From assembly GCA_963700515.1 (NCBI GenBank), contig CAVOXY010000009.1:1-64000 (forward strand): a stretch of 64,000 nt of DNA, read 5' to 3'. How positions within the stretch are numbered: position 1 is the first letter of the stretch; each line of letters begins with the position of its first letter. Below the pieces are notes generated by a model, which was not told the DNA's origin, ran no database searches, and worked only from the letters and a program-made list of their open reading frames with translations. The position numbers and the translations under genes are program-made. Of the stretch, positions 41,348 through 51,787 are shown piece after piece. This stretch comes from JAJRVM01 sp963700515 (GTDB taxonomy: Bacteria > Planctomycetota > Planctomycetia > Pirellulales > Pirellulaceae).

Positions 41348-42895
41348 GATCGGCCTCCCTGTCGGTCGACTCCTTTTTCACCGGCTCCCTTTCCACCCGC
41401 TCCCTGGACCCGCTGATGGACTGATTTGAATCACGCTTCGATTGCGCTGATTTGTCGAAGGGTTTCAGCACCACGGATTGTGCTTCCTCGATGAAGGCCA
41501 GCGGGATTGAGCACGACTTCATCCCCTTCCTCCAGGCCCGCCTCGACGACAATGAACACGTCGTCGGTGTCGCCAAGCTGCAGCGGGCGCCGTCGGACCT
41601 CCTCGGCCGTCTTGACCCAACAGAAGTCTCCCTCCACCGTTTCGACTACCGCGGCTACCGGTATCATCAGCACGTCCTCGTGCCGATCCATGATCACTTC
41701 CACCTCGGCGCTCATGCCGGGCTTCAGACCTTCCACGGAGGGAAGCTCGATGATCGTGTCATACTTCACCACGTTCCCGGTCCACCAACCGGCCGGCCTG
41801 GTGACCGACGCCACCGAGGAAACCTTGCCGTCAAGCGTCTTGTCCGGCAGCGTCACCTTGGCAGCCAGTCCCGGCTTGATGCGGTCGACGATGGATTCGT
41901 GAATGCCGACCTTCACTTGCATCTTGGACAGGTCGGGCATCAGCAGCAGGACTTGATCCTTGTGCACGGTCGCACCTTCTTCGATCTCGGGCGTATTCTT
42001 CCATTGTGCGGCCGACGGGTAAATCACCAAGCCGCTCCTTTCGGCCTTCACGACGCAGTACTGCGAGTTCCTCGATGGCGAGATCGCGGCGAATGGCATC
42101 CATCTTGGCCCGTTCCTCCTCCGCTGCGAGTTGGGCCTTGGCTGCGTTCAAGTTGCCCTTCAGCGTTTCCAGCTCCATCTTCTGCGTGTATTCTTTCAGT
42201 ACATCGATCTCGGTCTTCTTGACTTCCACCTGCAACTCAGCTTGCGTGACCGCCAACGTCTTCTCTTCGACTTCCAATTCACTGACGTAGCCTCGCTCGG
42301 CCATCATTTCCGCGTGGCTGAGCATGTTCTTCGCGGTCAGCAGGTTCGACTCGGCAATGGCCAGGTCCTTCTCCAGCGTCATCAGCTCCGCGACGATACC
42401 TGCCCTCCAGGTACTCCGGAATGGCGAGCTCCGCGCTCGCCACATCCGCTCTGGCTCGTTCGGCCCCGGATCTCGTCAAATGAGCATACTTCGTGCGTTC
42501 ACTGATGGCGTCTTCGAGCGCCAGCGTATCCAGCCTGACCAGTTCGTCTCCCGGCTTCACCTCCGTACCGCTCTCGATCACCCAGATGACCGTGCTATCA
42601 CCTCGGACTTTGCATTTGATTTCCGTGTTGTCAGAGCTCTCCAGAGTCCCTTGTTCGGTGACCGTGACGACCAGGTCGCCACGCGTGATCGTGTGAGTCA
42701 GCAGGGACCGGTCACTTGCGGCGAACTGGCACCAGGAATCAGCGCGGCAGCCCACGCCAACACGGCGACCACACCGATCGCCAGCAGACCGCGCCGCCAC
42801 CAGCGGACGGGCGTGGAATCCCGACGATCGCTGCGCCGCTGCGGCCGCAACGATTGTGCCGGGCTCTGCGTCGCTGGAAGCACGTCAGTCGACAT
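41337..42895 (-). CDS. HlyD/RND-type periplasmic adaptor, copy 2, frameshifted
   Basis: A close paralogue of copy 1 with the same order of parts: MSTDVLPATQSPAQSL tail, membrane helix LLAIGVVAVLAWAAALIPG, THTITRGDLVVTVTEQGTLE, VIWVIESGTEVKPGDELVRL, a coiled-coil hairpin (ELMTLEKDLAIAESNLLTAK), MPDLSKMQVKVGIHESIVDR and the C-terminal DRHEDVLMIPVAAVVETVEG. Frame changes lie near 42710, 42395, 42065 and 41510. Its 3' half is almost identical in nucleotide sequence to copy 3, which indicates recent duplication or gene conversion. Confidence 0.85.
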
Positions 42896-42918
42896 GATTG
42901 GTCTCCCCGTCCATCCGG

Positions 42919-44457
42919 TTAGCTCTTGCGCCGGTTGCCCTGCAGCGGTGTCGGCACTGAATCCGCTTCCGGCTGCTCTGTTTCGTCGCGCGGTTTCAGC
43001 ACCTCGGTTTGTGCTTCCTCGATGAACGCCAGCGGATTGAGCACGACCTCATCCCCTTCCTTCAGACCCGCCTTGACGACAATGAACGAGTCGTCGGTGT
43101 CGCCGAGCCGCGAGCGAGCGCCGTTTCGCTCCCTCGGCCGTCTTGACCCAACAGAAGTCTCCCTCCTCCGTTTCCACCACCGCTGCGACAGGTATCGTCA
43201 GCACGTCCTCGTGCCGATCCATGATCACTTCCACCTCGGCGCTCATGCCGGGCTTCAGCCCTTCCACCGAGGGAAGCTCGATGATCGTGTCATATTTCAC
43301 CACATTTCCGGTCCACCAACCGGCCGGCCTGGTGACCGAAGCCACGGAGGAAACCTTGCCGTCAAGCGTCTGGTCCGGCAGCGTAATCGTGGCAGCCAGT
43401 CCCGGCTTCGATGCGGTCGATGATCGATTCGTGAATACCGACCTTCACTTGCATCTTGGACAGGTCGGGCATGAGCAGCAGGACTCTGATCCTTGCGCAC
43501 CGTCGCACCTTCTGTGATGTCGGGTGTGTCCTTCCACTGTGCGGCCGAGGGGTAAATCACCAAGCCGCTCCTTGTCGGCCTTCATGACGCAGTGCTCCAG
43601 CTCCTCCAACGCGCGATCGCGGCGACCCTCATCCATGGCGAGCCCGGCCTTGTCCGCTTCCAGCTTTGATTTGGTTGCGATCAAGTTGCCGTTGAGCGTC
43701 TCCAGATCGCATCTTCTTGGTGTACTCCTCAAGAACACGGATCTCGGTCTCTTTGACCTTCAGCTCCAACTCGGCTTGCGTGACCGTGAACGCATTCCCC
43801 TCAACTTCCAATTCCGTTACGTAGCCATGCTTGAACAACTTCTCGGAATGGTCAAGCATCTTCTGCGCGGTACGTAGATTCGCCTTGGCAATTGTCACCT
43901 CCTGCTCCAACGATTCGAATTGCGATCGATACCTGCCTTCCAGGTATGCCGCGATGGCGATCTCCGCCTTGGCCACCTCCGCCTTGGATTGTTCGAGTGT
44001 GGCCTGCGCCGTATGAGCATTCGTCGTTTGCAGACTGACGGCATCCTCGATGCGCTTCGTATCCAGCCTGACCAATTCGTCGCCTGCCTTCACCTCCGTA
44101 CCACCCTCGATCACCCAGGTGACGGTGCTGTAACCTCGGACTTTGCATTTGATCTCCGTGTTGTTGGAGCTCTCCAAGCGTCCCCTGTTCGGTGACGGAG
44201 ACGAGCAGGTCGCCACGCGTGATCGTGTGAGTCAGCTTGGGACCAGACTCCTGCGGAGAAATGGCCCAGGGGATCAACTTGGCCACGAGCACGAGCAGGG
44301 CGACCACGGCGACCGCAGCGACCGCGCGCAGACCGCGTTTCCTCCATCGGCCAGGTGGAGTATCCCGCGCGGGGCCGTGGTGTGGCGAACCCTCCGGTGG
44401 TGGATGGCGACTGGTTTCCGGCTGTGGATCGGTGTCTGGATGCACCGCGATCGACAT
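42919..44457 (-). CDS. HlyD/RND-type periplasmic adaptor, copy 3, frameshifted
   Basis: The first adaptor gene of the operon. The start at 44457 gives MSIAVHPDTDPQPETSRHPP, then the membrane helix VAAVAVVALLVLVAKLIPWA. Next are LTHTITRGDLLVSVTEQGTL, VTWVIEGGTEVKAGDELVRL, coiled coil (QFESLEQEVTIAKANLRTAQ), the GLVIYPSAAQWKDTPDITEG block and LKPGMSAEVEVIMDRHEDVL. Frame changes lie near 44175, 43710, 43575, 43485, 43410 and 43110. It ends PTPLQGNRRKS at a TAA at 42919-42921, only 23 bases before copy 2. Confidence 0.82.
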
Positions 44458-44750
44458 GAGCAGTCTCCATTGCGAACGCGCATCGCAAGAGATAACAGCA
44501 GAAGGGACGCGTACCGTGCGCAGTCTCCCATCGGCCATTGTACCAGCTCCGACGCGACTTGAGTCCGGTATCTCGGCCAGACGCGGCTCAGCAGCGAGCC
44601 TCGCCCTCCCGAAACATGGTTTTGAAAGGCGTTCGAGTGACGATCTTCTCAGCGGCGAGACCGTACGGCAGCGCCATGGCAGGTACGCCCGAATCCACTG
44701 GGCGAGCAGCCGTTGCCTACGATTGATTATCCGGCAACGGACGGAGGGAG

Positions 44751-47439
44751 TCAGTGGTTATTCTGTAACAAATTGTATCCGTTGGTCGGCGCGGGGGCGG
44801 CGATCGGCGGCAATCGCCTGACCGCCTCGTTGGGGTGGTCCGCGGCCGGCCTGTCAAAGACCGCGGCCGCCTCTCGGCGAGGCGAGTCGTTCGATAGCGG
44901 TTGTTCGAAATTCGCCATTTCGATCCACCGAGCTGGCACGGGTGGCGGCGCTGGCATCTCCTCCGGGACCAAATCGTCACCGTCGAGCGAGCCATCGGGG
45001 CGCGATGTTGGAACAACGTATTCCATCCAGCTACCGTCGTTATTGAGCTGCATCACGCCCAGCTCGCGCGCCAATCGCATTTTGGTGGCATAGTAGTTGA
45101 GCCAGACGCCCATGAAAGCGTTCTGCGTATCCCGCAAGGCTGACTGCGCCGACAGAAGGTTGATCGCCGCGGTGGGGCCGAATTGAGCCGCTCGCTGGCC
45201 CGGCTGGGGAGGCCGTACCGGGGCATAGAGCTCGGCCCGTGTCATGTCGACGCGTCGAATTGCGATCGCGACGGCGCGGCGTTGAATCTCGAGGCTTTCA
45301 CGAAGCTGCGTAAGATCTCGCAGCAGCGCGCGGAGTCCCAGGTTAAGCCGGTCACATGATTGGATAAACCCGCGACGGTCTTGTTGATAGTTGATGAGCG
45401 ACGCGCGATAGTTGTTCCGTTCCAGCAATCGTGTGAGAGGCGCGTCAAATTCGAGACCTAGCCGGAGACTTCCCGTGGGGGCGCGAAAACTGAGAGGGTT
45501 ATTCCGCGCCGTTCGCAGATCACCCCCTGCCGTCACATTCAATACCGACTGCAGCGCGTCGGCGCTGACCTGGATGGATCGCCAGCGATCCACCAACGAC
45601 GCTCGGGCGTTCATGAAATCCAAACGGTTTGCCAAGGCGATTCCATATGCCTGGGGCGATTTGAGATCGATGGTATCGATGGTCACCGCTTCGAGACGAG
45701 CACGCGCCTGAACCGTGATCGAGCGTTGCACAAGACGCATGAGTTTACCGAGCCAGACTATGAGGTCCTTTACCGTATCGGCTCGGGTCGGTTCAGCGAG
45801 CCCGTTGTCGATTTCGTCGAACTCGGCCACGGCAGCCCCCAGCTGCTGCTGCAGGTCCGCGAGCGTTTCAATAAGCTGTTCTCTGTCCAGTTGGAGTCGA
45901 TTCCGCTGCTCGATGGTCATCGATCGCGCACGTTCCGGCATCGCCGCGTCCATGCGAGCGAGGTCTGCCTGTACTTCGTCAAGCTGGCGTCGAACCGGCT
46001 CGATGTGCAGACGGATGTCAGTCAGAACCTGCCGAATCGGCTCGACTCCCACATCGTCCGGCAACTGGCCAATGCGGTCTCGCAGGGCGATGATGGAGTC
46101 TTGGACCGCGGTCGCCTCGCGAGGGACGAGTTGAAACTGGTGAATTAGTTCATCATCCAGTTCGACGGGCAGGTCTGGTGGCAAACCAAGCGTGGACGTC
46201 TTGTATGATTCGAGCGAGAGTTGATAGTTGTTCTGGCTTGCCAACAAGCTGGCACGCTGGCTTTCAATGTTCTGTCGAAACTGGTCGACTTGCACCAGGT
46301 CGATAATACCAACTGCCAGGAGAGCTTCTAGTTGGGCTAATGTCCGGAGTGACAGGCTGAGATTATCCTCGGTGTTGCGGATCTGTTGGAGCTCCTGCAC
46401 CAGGCCAACATAACCTCTCACGCCCCCTCCCCCGGAAAACGACAGAAGGTTGGTGCCACCACCGCCCCGCTGTGGTCCGATGACCCCCAGGTCGCCGATG
46501 GCGATTTGCGTGTAGAATCCCTGGCGATATTGCTGGTAGGCGCGTAAGTCTGCGAGTAATCCCCGCTCCACCAGCGTCAGTTGTTCCAAGGCGACGTCTT
46601 TGCCCGCTCCCCGCAGTAGCGGTTGGACGAGCGAGAAATTCGCCAGTGATGACGCCAAGTTCGCGTCATTGCCGGTAAACTCGAAGACGAAGGAGTTGGC
46701 AAACCCCACCAGGAGATCACCGGCGGTCGCGAAATGCCGCCGTGCCTGCAACGCCGGATCCGCCCCAAACGGACGTCCCAGCGTCACGCGATTGTTTTCG
46801 ACTCCTTCGCCGTCAAAAGCCGGGCCCACCTCGAAGCGACCGAGCGCCGGATTATACCGCAAGCCGGCTGGAACCAACGACCCGTTGTGGGTGTAGTGCG
46901 CGTCATAGCCGCCGAAGAACTGTGTATCGAGCCGAAAACGCTCTGCCGTGACATCCAGGGCGGATAGGTAGAGCGTTTCCAATTGAGTTTGGTGCTGCGG
47001 CGAATTGACGTAGGCGAGCTTGAGCGCGGATTCGACGTTGAGTTTGACCGCACCATCCTCCTCCGTGTCGACGTACTGGGGCATCGCCTCTCGCCAGGCG
47101 GGATTCTCCAGGCCAATCCGCTGGCCGAAGTCACCCCAGTGCTTCCAGCCTTTTGTGCCGTCCACGTAATGCATGTACTGGTTCGAAGTCGGGTCGTCCG
47201 GCGGCATCGGTGAACAATCGGGATCGCAAGGATCAAAGTACCGACTGCGCGGATCCATTTCGATGCGGTAACCCGGCGCACGCCAGCGCGGATCGGCGTT
47301 CCGCTCGCCGATCACATCGTACGCTTCACGATCCGCTGCCAGGCGGTACTTGGTGCGAGAACACCCGTTGGCAGTGACCACAACTGCTCAGCAGCAGAAT
47401 GATCGCCGGCAACGCGAATTGTGGGTGGGAAGCTCGCAT
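44751..47439 (-). CDS. TolC-like outer-membrane efflux protein (long), one frameshift
   Basis: Starting at ATG 47439 the N-terminus reads as a lipoprotein-type signal with LPAIILLLSSC. A frame change near 47370 then leads to RLAADREAYDVIGERNADPR and the long body. The protein is about 890 residues, roughly twice classical TolC. It contains two OEP repeats (VESALKLAYVNSPQHQTQLE, SPQAYGIALANRLDFMNARA) and an extra coiled-coil insertion (EPVRRQLDEVQADLARMDAA, LIETLADLQQQLGAAVAEFD). The C-terminus is proline-rich. It is the first gene of the exporter operon and should provide the outer-membrane duct for the adaptors and permease. Confidence 0.85.
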
Positions 47440-47763
47440 GCACTGATTTCCGATGACTCGACCGCAGGCACGGCTTTCGAGCTCGAGAGCGCTTAGGTGG
47501 ATCCACTTGATTCCTGCTAGGTTGTTATCGTTATGCCGGTTGAGTCGACTTTAGCGATTCAGTGGAAGATAGTGGCTGCGCGTAATGCACAAGATAGGCT
47601 ATTTATTCCTGTCGGGGGTTGTGCTGCTCCATCGTCGAGTGCCAATGTCTCAGTGGGGAGGCGATCTGGGATGTAAAAAAGTCGGCTCTTGGTCGCTGTA
47701 TTGCCGTGGGCATTGGCGGCCCGTTTTGTTCCCTCCATCGGCCTTGTGCCGGCAAAGGACCGA
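47440..47763. other. Upstream region of the exporter operon
   Basis: About 320 bases lie between the TolC-like start and hairpin array 3. No gene is supported. A promoter for the minus-strand exporter operon must lie here or within the array, but I cannot point to -35/-10 boxes with confidence. Confidence 0.4.
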
Positions 47764-48112
47764 CTGGTCAGCTACCGTCAGGCCATCCACCTTTCAGGCT
47801 TCCGTCGGGTTCATCCCGGCGGAGCCACAACTGGTCAGCTACCGTCAGGCCATCCACCTTTCAGGCTTCCGTCGGGTTTATCCCGGCGGAGCCAGCAGAC
47901 TGGTCCGCTACCGTCAGGCCATCCACCTTTCAGGCTTCCGTCGGGTTTATCCCGGCGGAGCCACAACTGGTCGGCTACCGTCAGGCAATCCACCTTTCAG
48001 GCTTCCGTCGGGTTCATCCCGGCGGAGCCACAACTGGTCGGCTACCGTCAGGCCATCCAGCTTGCAGGCTTCCGTCGGGTTTATCCCGGCGGAGCCACAA
48101 CTGGTCAGCTAC
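47764..48112 (-). repeat. Tandem hairpin array 3 (6 block copies, 5 hairpins, period 67-69)
   Basis: On the minus strand units begin GTAGCTGACCAGTTGT and run leftward from 48112. The plus-strand CTGGTC marks occur at 47764, 47831, 47900, 47967, 48034 and 48101. The hairpin is CCGCCGGG-ATAAA-CCCGACGG (ATGAA loop in some copies), followed by AAGCCTG and a linker of about 19 bp. Relative to the other arrays, stem pairs 3 and 7 change from A-T to G-C on both sides. Pair 4 is C-A on the minus strand and G-T on the plus strand. The leftmost block has no hairpin. Confidence 0.93.
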
Positions 48113-48610
48113 GCTCACACCATGCACATTTTCGGTCGAGTCCTCAACGTGCCATCACACCGGCACGCGTTCGAGACCGAATCAAGCCGCGGCATGTTTC
48201 GGCCTTGCGGCCGTGTCGCCGTTGCGTCTTCGCATCCTCGGCTCGGCCGGCACGGATTGCGGCTCCTCTGCAGCAGCCGGCCCGTCCGCACTCCGCCGGG
48301 GCTGGAGGAATGTGCGGAACATAAATGAGACGATGCCAGGATGCGCACCAGGGCGAGTTTTTATGGCGCCGGAGGCGAGGAAGCAACTCGTACCAATCCC
48401 AGCTGCGCCCTCGCCTTCGGCTGCGAGTCAAACGATGCTGTTACCGACGTTGATTATGCGTGATCGAATATGAAGCGGCGCTGTCTAACAGAGGGTCTGC
48501 ATGTTACGATACGTGCAAGACCCTGTGACGCTCCACCGCGCAGGTGTCGTTATCGCTGCGCTTGAAACCCGGCGCATAGCAGCGCCGCTGATTGGAAAAG
48601 GATCGGTGCC
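48113..48610. other. Intergenic region upstream of URO-D copy 2
   Basis: No coherent gene is seen; the open frames here are extensions of frames through the array. The stretch 48340-48450 is GC-rich with short imperfect palindromes (ggcgccggaggcg). The region must contain the promoter of the plus-strand URO-D gene. Confidence 0.4.
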
Positions 48611-49726
48611 ATGATATCTCGAGAACGAGTACTGGCCGCGTTGGCGCATAGCGAGCCGGACTTCACACCCTGCGACTACTATGCCACTCCGGAAATCCAC
48701 GGCGCGCTGCTGGAATATTTTGGCTTGGCCGACGCACCAGGCGCGTCGCAGCTGGCGTTTGCGCCGATGGGTGGGCCGGGGGACAACTTGTTGCCAGAGC
48801 GGCTCGGCACCGACATCCGCTATATCGCACCTCCTTACATTGGTCCGCCGCTCCCCTCGTTCGACGACGGCTCCACCATGGACCTGTGGGGCATTCGGCG
48901 GCGACCCGTGCCCAACCGATTCGGCGAATACGCCGAGCCTGTCGACTCACCCTACGCCAGTTGGACGACTGCCCAACAGGCGGCCGCGTTCCCGTGGCCT
49001 GACCCCAATTGGTTCGATTACGATGCGGTACCCGCTATTTGTGCCCGGTACGGGGACAAGGCTATCGGCGCCGGCAGTTTTGGCGTGCAGGACTTTATCA
49101 ACGGCGTTGCGTTTGGACGGGGCGTGGAGCAGGTGCTGATGGACATCGCCGAGGAGAACCCGGCTTACTTGTACATCGTCTCTCGGCGTCACCAGTTCTA
49201 CTTGGAGTACATCGAGCGGATTCTGCAGGCCGCCCGAGGACGGATCGACTTGGTTCTGTGCGGCGACGATTTCGGCTCGCAGCGTGGACCACTGATTTCC
49301 CCGACTTCATTCGATCGTCTGTTCGCTCCGAAGAAGAAAGAACTGTTCGATCTGGTGCACTCCTATGGAGCCAAGGTAACACATCATTGCTGCGGCTCGA
49401 GTCGAGCCCTGATCCCCCGGTTCATCGCCTGTGGCATGGATGCCTTGCAGACGATCCAAGGACAAGCGGCCGGCATGGATCCGTATGGACTGAAACGGGA
49501 TTTCGGGGACCAACTGGCGCTGCATGGAGCGGTCGATGTGCAAGGCTGGCTCCAACGGTCCACGCCGTCGGAGATCGAGGTGGAAGTGAACCGCCTGATG
49601 GACGAGGTAGGTCGCGGTGGCGGGTATATCCTGGGGCCCAGTCATCAGCTTCAGCCTGACACGCCGATCGAAAACGTGCTGGCGGTCTATCGCACGGTGG
49701 CGCATCGTCGCGGTCTGGCGGTTTGA
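48611..49726 (+). CDS. URO-D-family protein (corrinoid methyltransferase-like), copy 2
   Basis: An intact 371-residue protein preceded by GGAAAAGGA seven to ten bases before the ATG. MISRERVLAALAHSEPDFTP is the typical start; GSFGVQDFINGVAFGRGVEQ, RIDLVLCGDDFGSQRGPLIS and the HHCCGSSRALIPRFIACGMD block follow. The C-terminus, LALHGAVDVQGWLQRSTPSE and GGGYILGPSHQLQPDTPIEN, is the conserved end of the family. The arginine and aspartate residues needed by true haem-pathway HemE are not obvious, so methyl transfer is more likely than haem synthesis. Only distantly similar to copy 1. Confidence 0.85.
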   Translation: MISRERVLAALAHSEPDFTPCDYYATPEIHGALLEYFGLADAPGASQLAFAPMGGPGDNLLPERLGTDIRYIAPPYIGPPLPSFDDGSTMDLWGIRRRPVPNRFGEYAEPVDSPYASWTTAQQAAAFPWPDPNWFDYDAVPAICARYGDKAIGAGSFGVQDFINGVAFGRGVEQVLMDIAEENPAYLYIVSRRHQFYLEYIERILQAARGRIDLVLCGDDFGSQRGPLISPTSFDRLFAPKKKELFDLVHSYGAKVTHHCCGSSRALIPRFIACGMDALQTIQGQAAGMDPYGLKRDFGDQLALHGAVDVQGWLQRSTPSEIEVEVNRLMDEVGRGGGYILGPSHQLQPDTPIENVLAVYRTVAHRRGLAV

Positions 49727-49987
49727 GTTCGACCTGCACGGAGGAGACGCGCTGTCCGGATGGTGACGGCCCGGATGGTGGTCGGTGAACAAGAGGCCTG
49801 CGCTTAACTCACTCTCCTCAACGACGGTGGCCGGTTCCCGCGAATTGAAGAAGCGGTGCGGGCGACGGCAGGCGGTTGGTCAGTGAGAATGATCGACGGC
49901 GACGGTTTTAGGCTATCGACATTACCGAGCCAAGAGGCGACTCTGCGTCCTGCTTCAGTCGTACGGACAGGGGAATCCCTATTAGCG

Positions 49988-50737
49988 GACGCATCTGCAG
50001 GCTACCTCCGGCAATGGTAAGGCCGAGGCTGAGGCGCTGTTCCAATCGTTACTAGGAATACAAAGAACGGTTCTCGGCCCTAGCCACCCGAAGACACTCG
50101 AAACTCAAGCGTCACTGGCGCTCATGTACGCCGAGTTAGGTCGCTTCGCAGAGTCGGAGATGCTGTATCGTGAGGCGGTAGAGAACGAGCGAAATATGCT
50201 GGGACCGGAGCATCCGAGGAAGCTGTCGCAGAGTACGGTAAGGCTCTCCAGCTTGATCCGCAACTCGCACGCGTCTATACCGGCCGCGCTAATATTCGGC
50301 TCCAGCAGCACGAGATCGATCAGGCCATGGCCGACCTGAACCAGGCCATTGAGCTCGATCCGGCCGATGGGTTCTCCTATGCCGAACGCGGATTCGCGTT
50401 CGAGGTGCAGGGGAACGTCGAGCAAGCGAAGACCGACTGGGCAGATGGTGTGCTCACATCCGTGCTCTTGTGGGCTGGTCGATTTGAAGAGAAGGCCAAG
50501 GCCCTCGAGGAGCGTTTTCGTGACAATCCGAACGAGTGGGTCTGGTTCCGCTTGGCCATCTATCACGCACGAGCGGGGCGTCTGGAGCAAGCCCGCACGT
50601 ATCTGGCAGAAGGCAAGCCGCTGTTGGCGGAAACGCTACGAAAGGGGCAGTGGCGGTCGGCGGTGTACACAGAAATCGAGCTCAAGCTCTTGCAGCGCAC
50701 GGCTGAGGAACTGATTCAACAACAAGAACAGAAATGA
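49988..50737 (+). pseudogene. TPR-repeat protein, frameshifted/5'-truncated
   Basis: From about 49988 a frame opens after a TAG and reads GKAEAEALFQSLLGIQRTVL then ASLALMYAELGRFAESEMLY, two kinesin-light-chain-type TPRs. Near 50215 the frame shifts into GKALQLDPQLARVYTGRANI and ADLNQAIELDPADGFSYAER, then further TPR-like helices to EELIQQQEQK, stop at 50737. No start codon or upstream domain (often a kinase in planctomycetes) is present, so this appears to be the tail of a larger gene. The partner of the TPRs is unknown. Confidence 0.65.
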
Positions 50738-50769
50738 TGTTGCTTCACGAAATGGCAGAGTTGGCGAAT

Positions 50770-51237
50770 TCAAGCCGGCGCGTAACGAATGACGACTGGC
50801 ACGCGATCGAAGTCGGCATCGTGGCTGGCCAGATTCGTCAGGCCATGTTCCTGCATCACCGCGACAACCAGGGCATCACCGCTCAGCAGTCCGACTTGCT
50901 GAGTGATGGCGGCTGCCGCGGAAACGAGGTGCGCGGTGATGGGCAGGATTTGAATGCCGAAGTCCGGAATCTCGTCGACGACCTGGCGAAACCGGGTCAG
51001 TTGCCGAACATCGTCGGGATGACGCAGCATGTGTCGAGCGATGCCCGCAGTCGGCCAGCCAAACCGGTCGATGGCCTCCAGGGTCATGGTGCGATGGGCA
51101 ACATTGGTCAACACGTGCGCGGAGGTATACCCGACCAGTTCCTGTTCCGCGCATCGTTCCAAGAGTTGTTGACAAGGGAGGTGCAGGACTGGATGCGGCG
51201 CGAAGTGGTAGACGAATACGTTCGCGTCCAAGAACAC
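50770..51237 (-). CDS. PIN-domain toxin (VapC-like)
   Basis: The 155-residue PIN-domain protein would be the RNase toxin of a toxin-antitoxin pair. FLDANVFVYHF holds the first acidic residue (D4), GDALVVAVMQEHG and ASHDADFDRV supply the later ones. The position usually occupied by a conserved Glu in the second block reads VLTNVAHRTMTLEA, with Asn instead, so activity could be reduced. It uses a GTG start at 51237, 31 bases downstream of the antitoxin stop. Confidence 0.8.
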   Translation of the reverse strand: MFLDANVFVYHFAPHPVLHLPCQQLLERCAEQELVGYTSAHVLTNVAHRTMTLEAIDRFGWPTAGIARHMLRHPDDVRQLTRFRQVVDEIPDFGIQILPITAHLVSAAAAITQQVGLLSGDALVVAVMQEHGLTNLASHDADFDRVPVVIRYAPA

Positions 51238-51267
51238 GGCTGCACCGCCAGGAATGATCGGCCAGCG

Positions 51268-51481
51268 TTACGGGCATTCTTCAGTTCCGAATTCGGGTTC
51301 CAGGGCGATCCGTTCCACAGTTTGGGCATCTCCTTTCCAGCCGACCAATCCGGCGGTCGACTTGACGCGGCTGGCACCCGTGTGGACCGTGATCTGTACC
51401 TTTTGGTGCTCGTCCAGCGGCAGCGGCTCAGCCGGTTTGAGCACCCCGTTTTCGTACGTGGCTTCAACGACGATACGCCAT
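51268..51481 (-). CDS. AF2212-like (DUF104) antitoxin, frameshifted at its start
   Basis: The minus strand reads IVVEATYENGVLKPAEPLPL, DEHQKVQITVHTGASRVKST and VERIALEPEFGTEECP, stop at 51268-51270. This is the DUF104/AF2212-like antitoxin fold, with the ENGVLKPxxPLxL motif. The only ATG, at 51481, is one base out of frame (ATGGCG then T before ATCGTCGTT), which would stop after five codons. Either an indel error or a dead antitoxin. It precedes the PIN toxin in the usual order. Confidence 0.7.
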
Positions 51482-51787
51482 CACAGGCTCTCCCAATACA
51501 ACAACGAATTTCACTGACAGGATTATAGCACGAGAGAAGGAAGTGGCCAAAGAACCCCAGCGGCTCGGGCTGAAGGCCGTTCATTTCACATTCCCCACAG
51601 AAAGGCGACACGGTGAAGAGTTTTGAAGTCGAGAAAAGTGCGCTGCAAGCTCGTAGCCGAAGTCGCCAGACTTCGGGGGCTGCCCAAATCTGCCCGAATC
51701 CTGGCGAATTCGGCTACGGAAATGCTTCACAGCGTTGCCTGAAGAGGTTGTATTTATGACCAGACGCTGAGAACTAGAAAGAAATTG
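51482..51787. other. Intergenic region, no supported gene
   Basis: About 300 bases upstream of the toxin-antitoxin pair and downstream of the GH32-like gene. A short imperfect palindrome (gccgaagtcgccagacttcgg) lies at 51656-51676, and could be a terminator for the GH32-like gene on the minus strand or an operator for the antitoxin. Confidence 0.35.

Noticed and set aside
36596..49726. URO-D proteins as haem-pathway HemE
   Set aside because: Both have the HxCG-type block and C-terminal pattern of corrinoid methyltransferase relatives, and no other haem genes are nearby.
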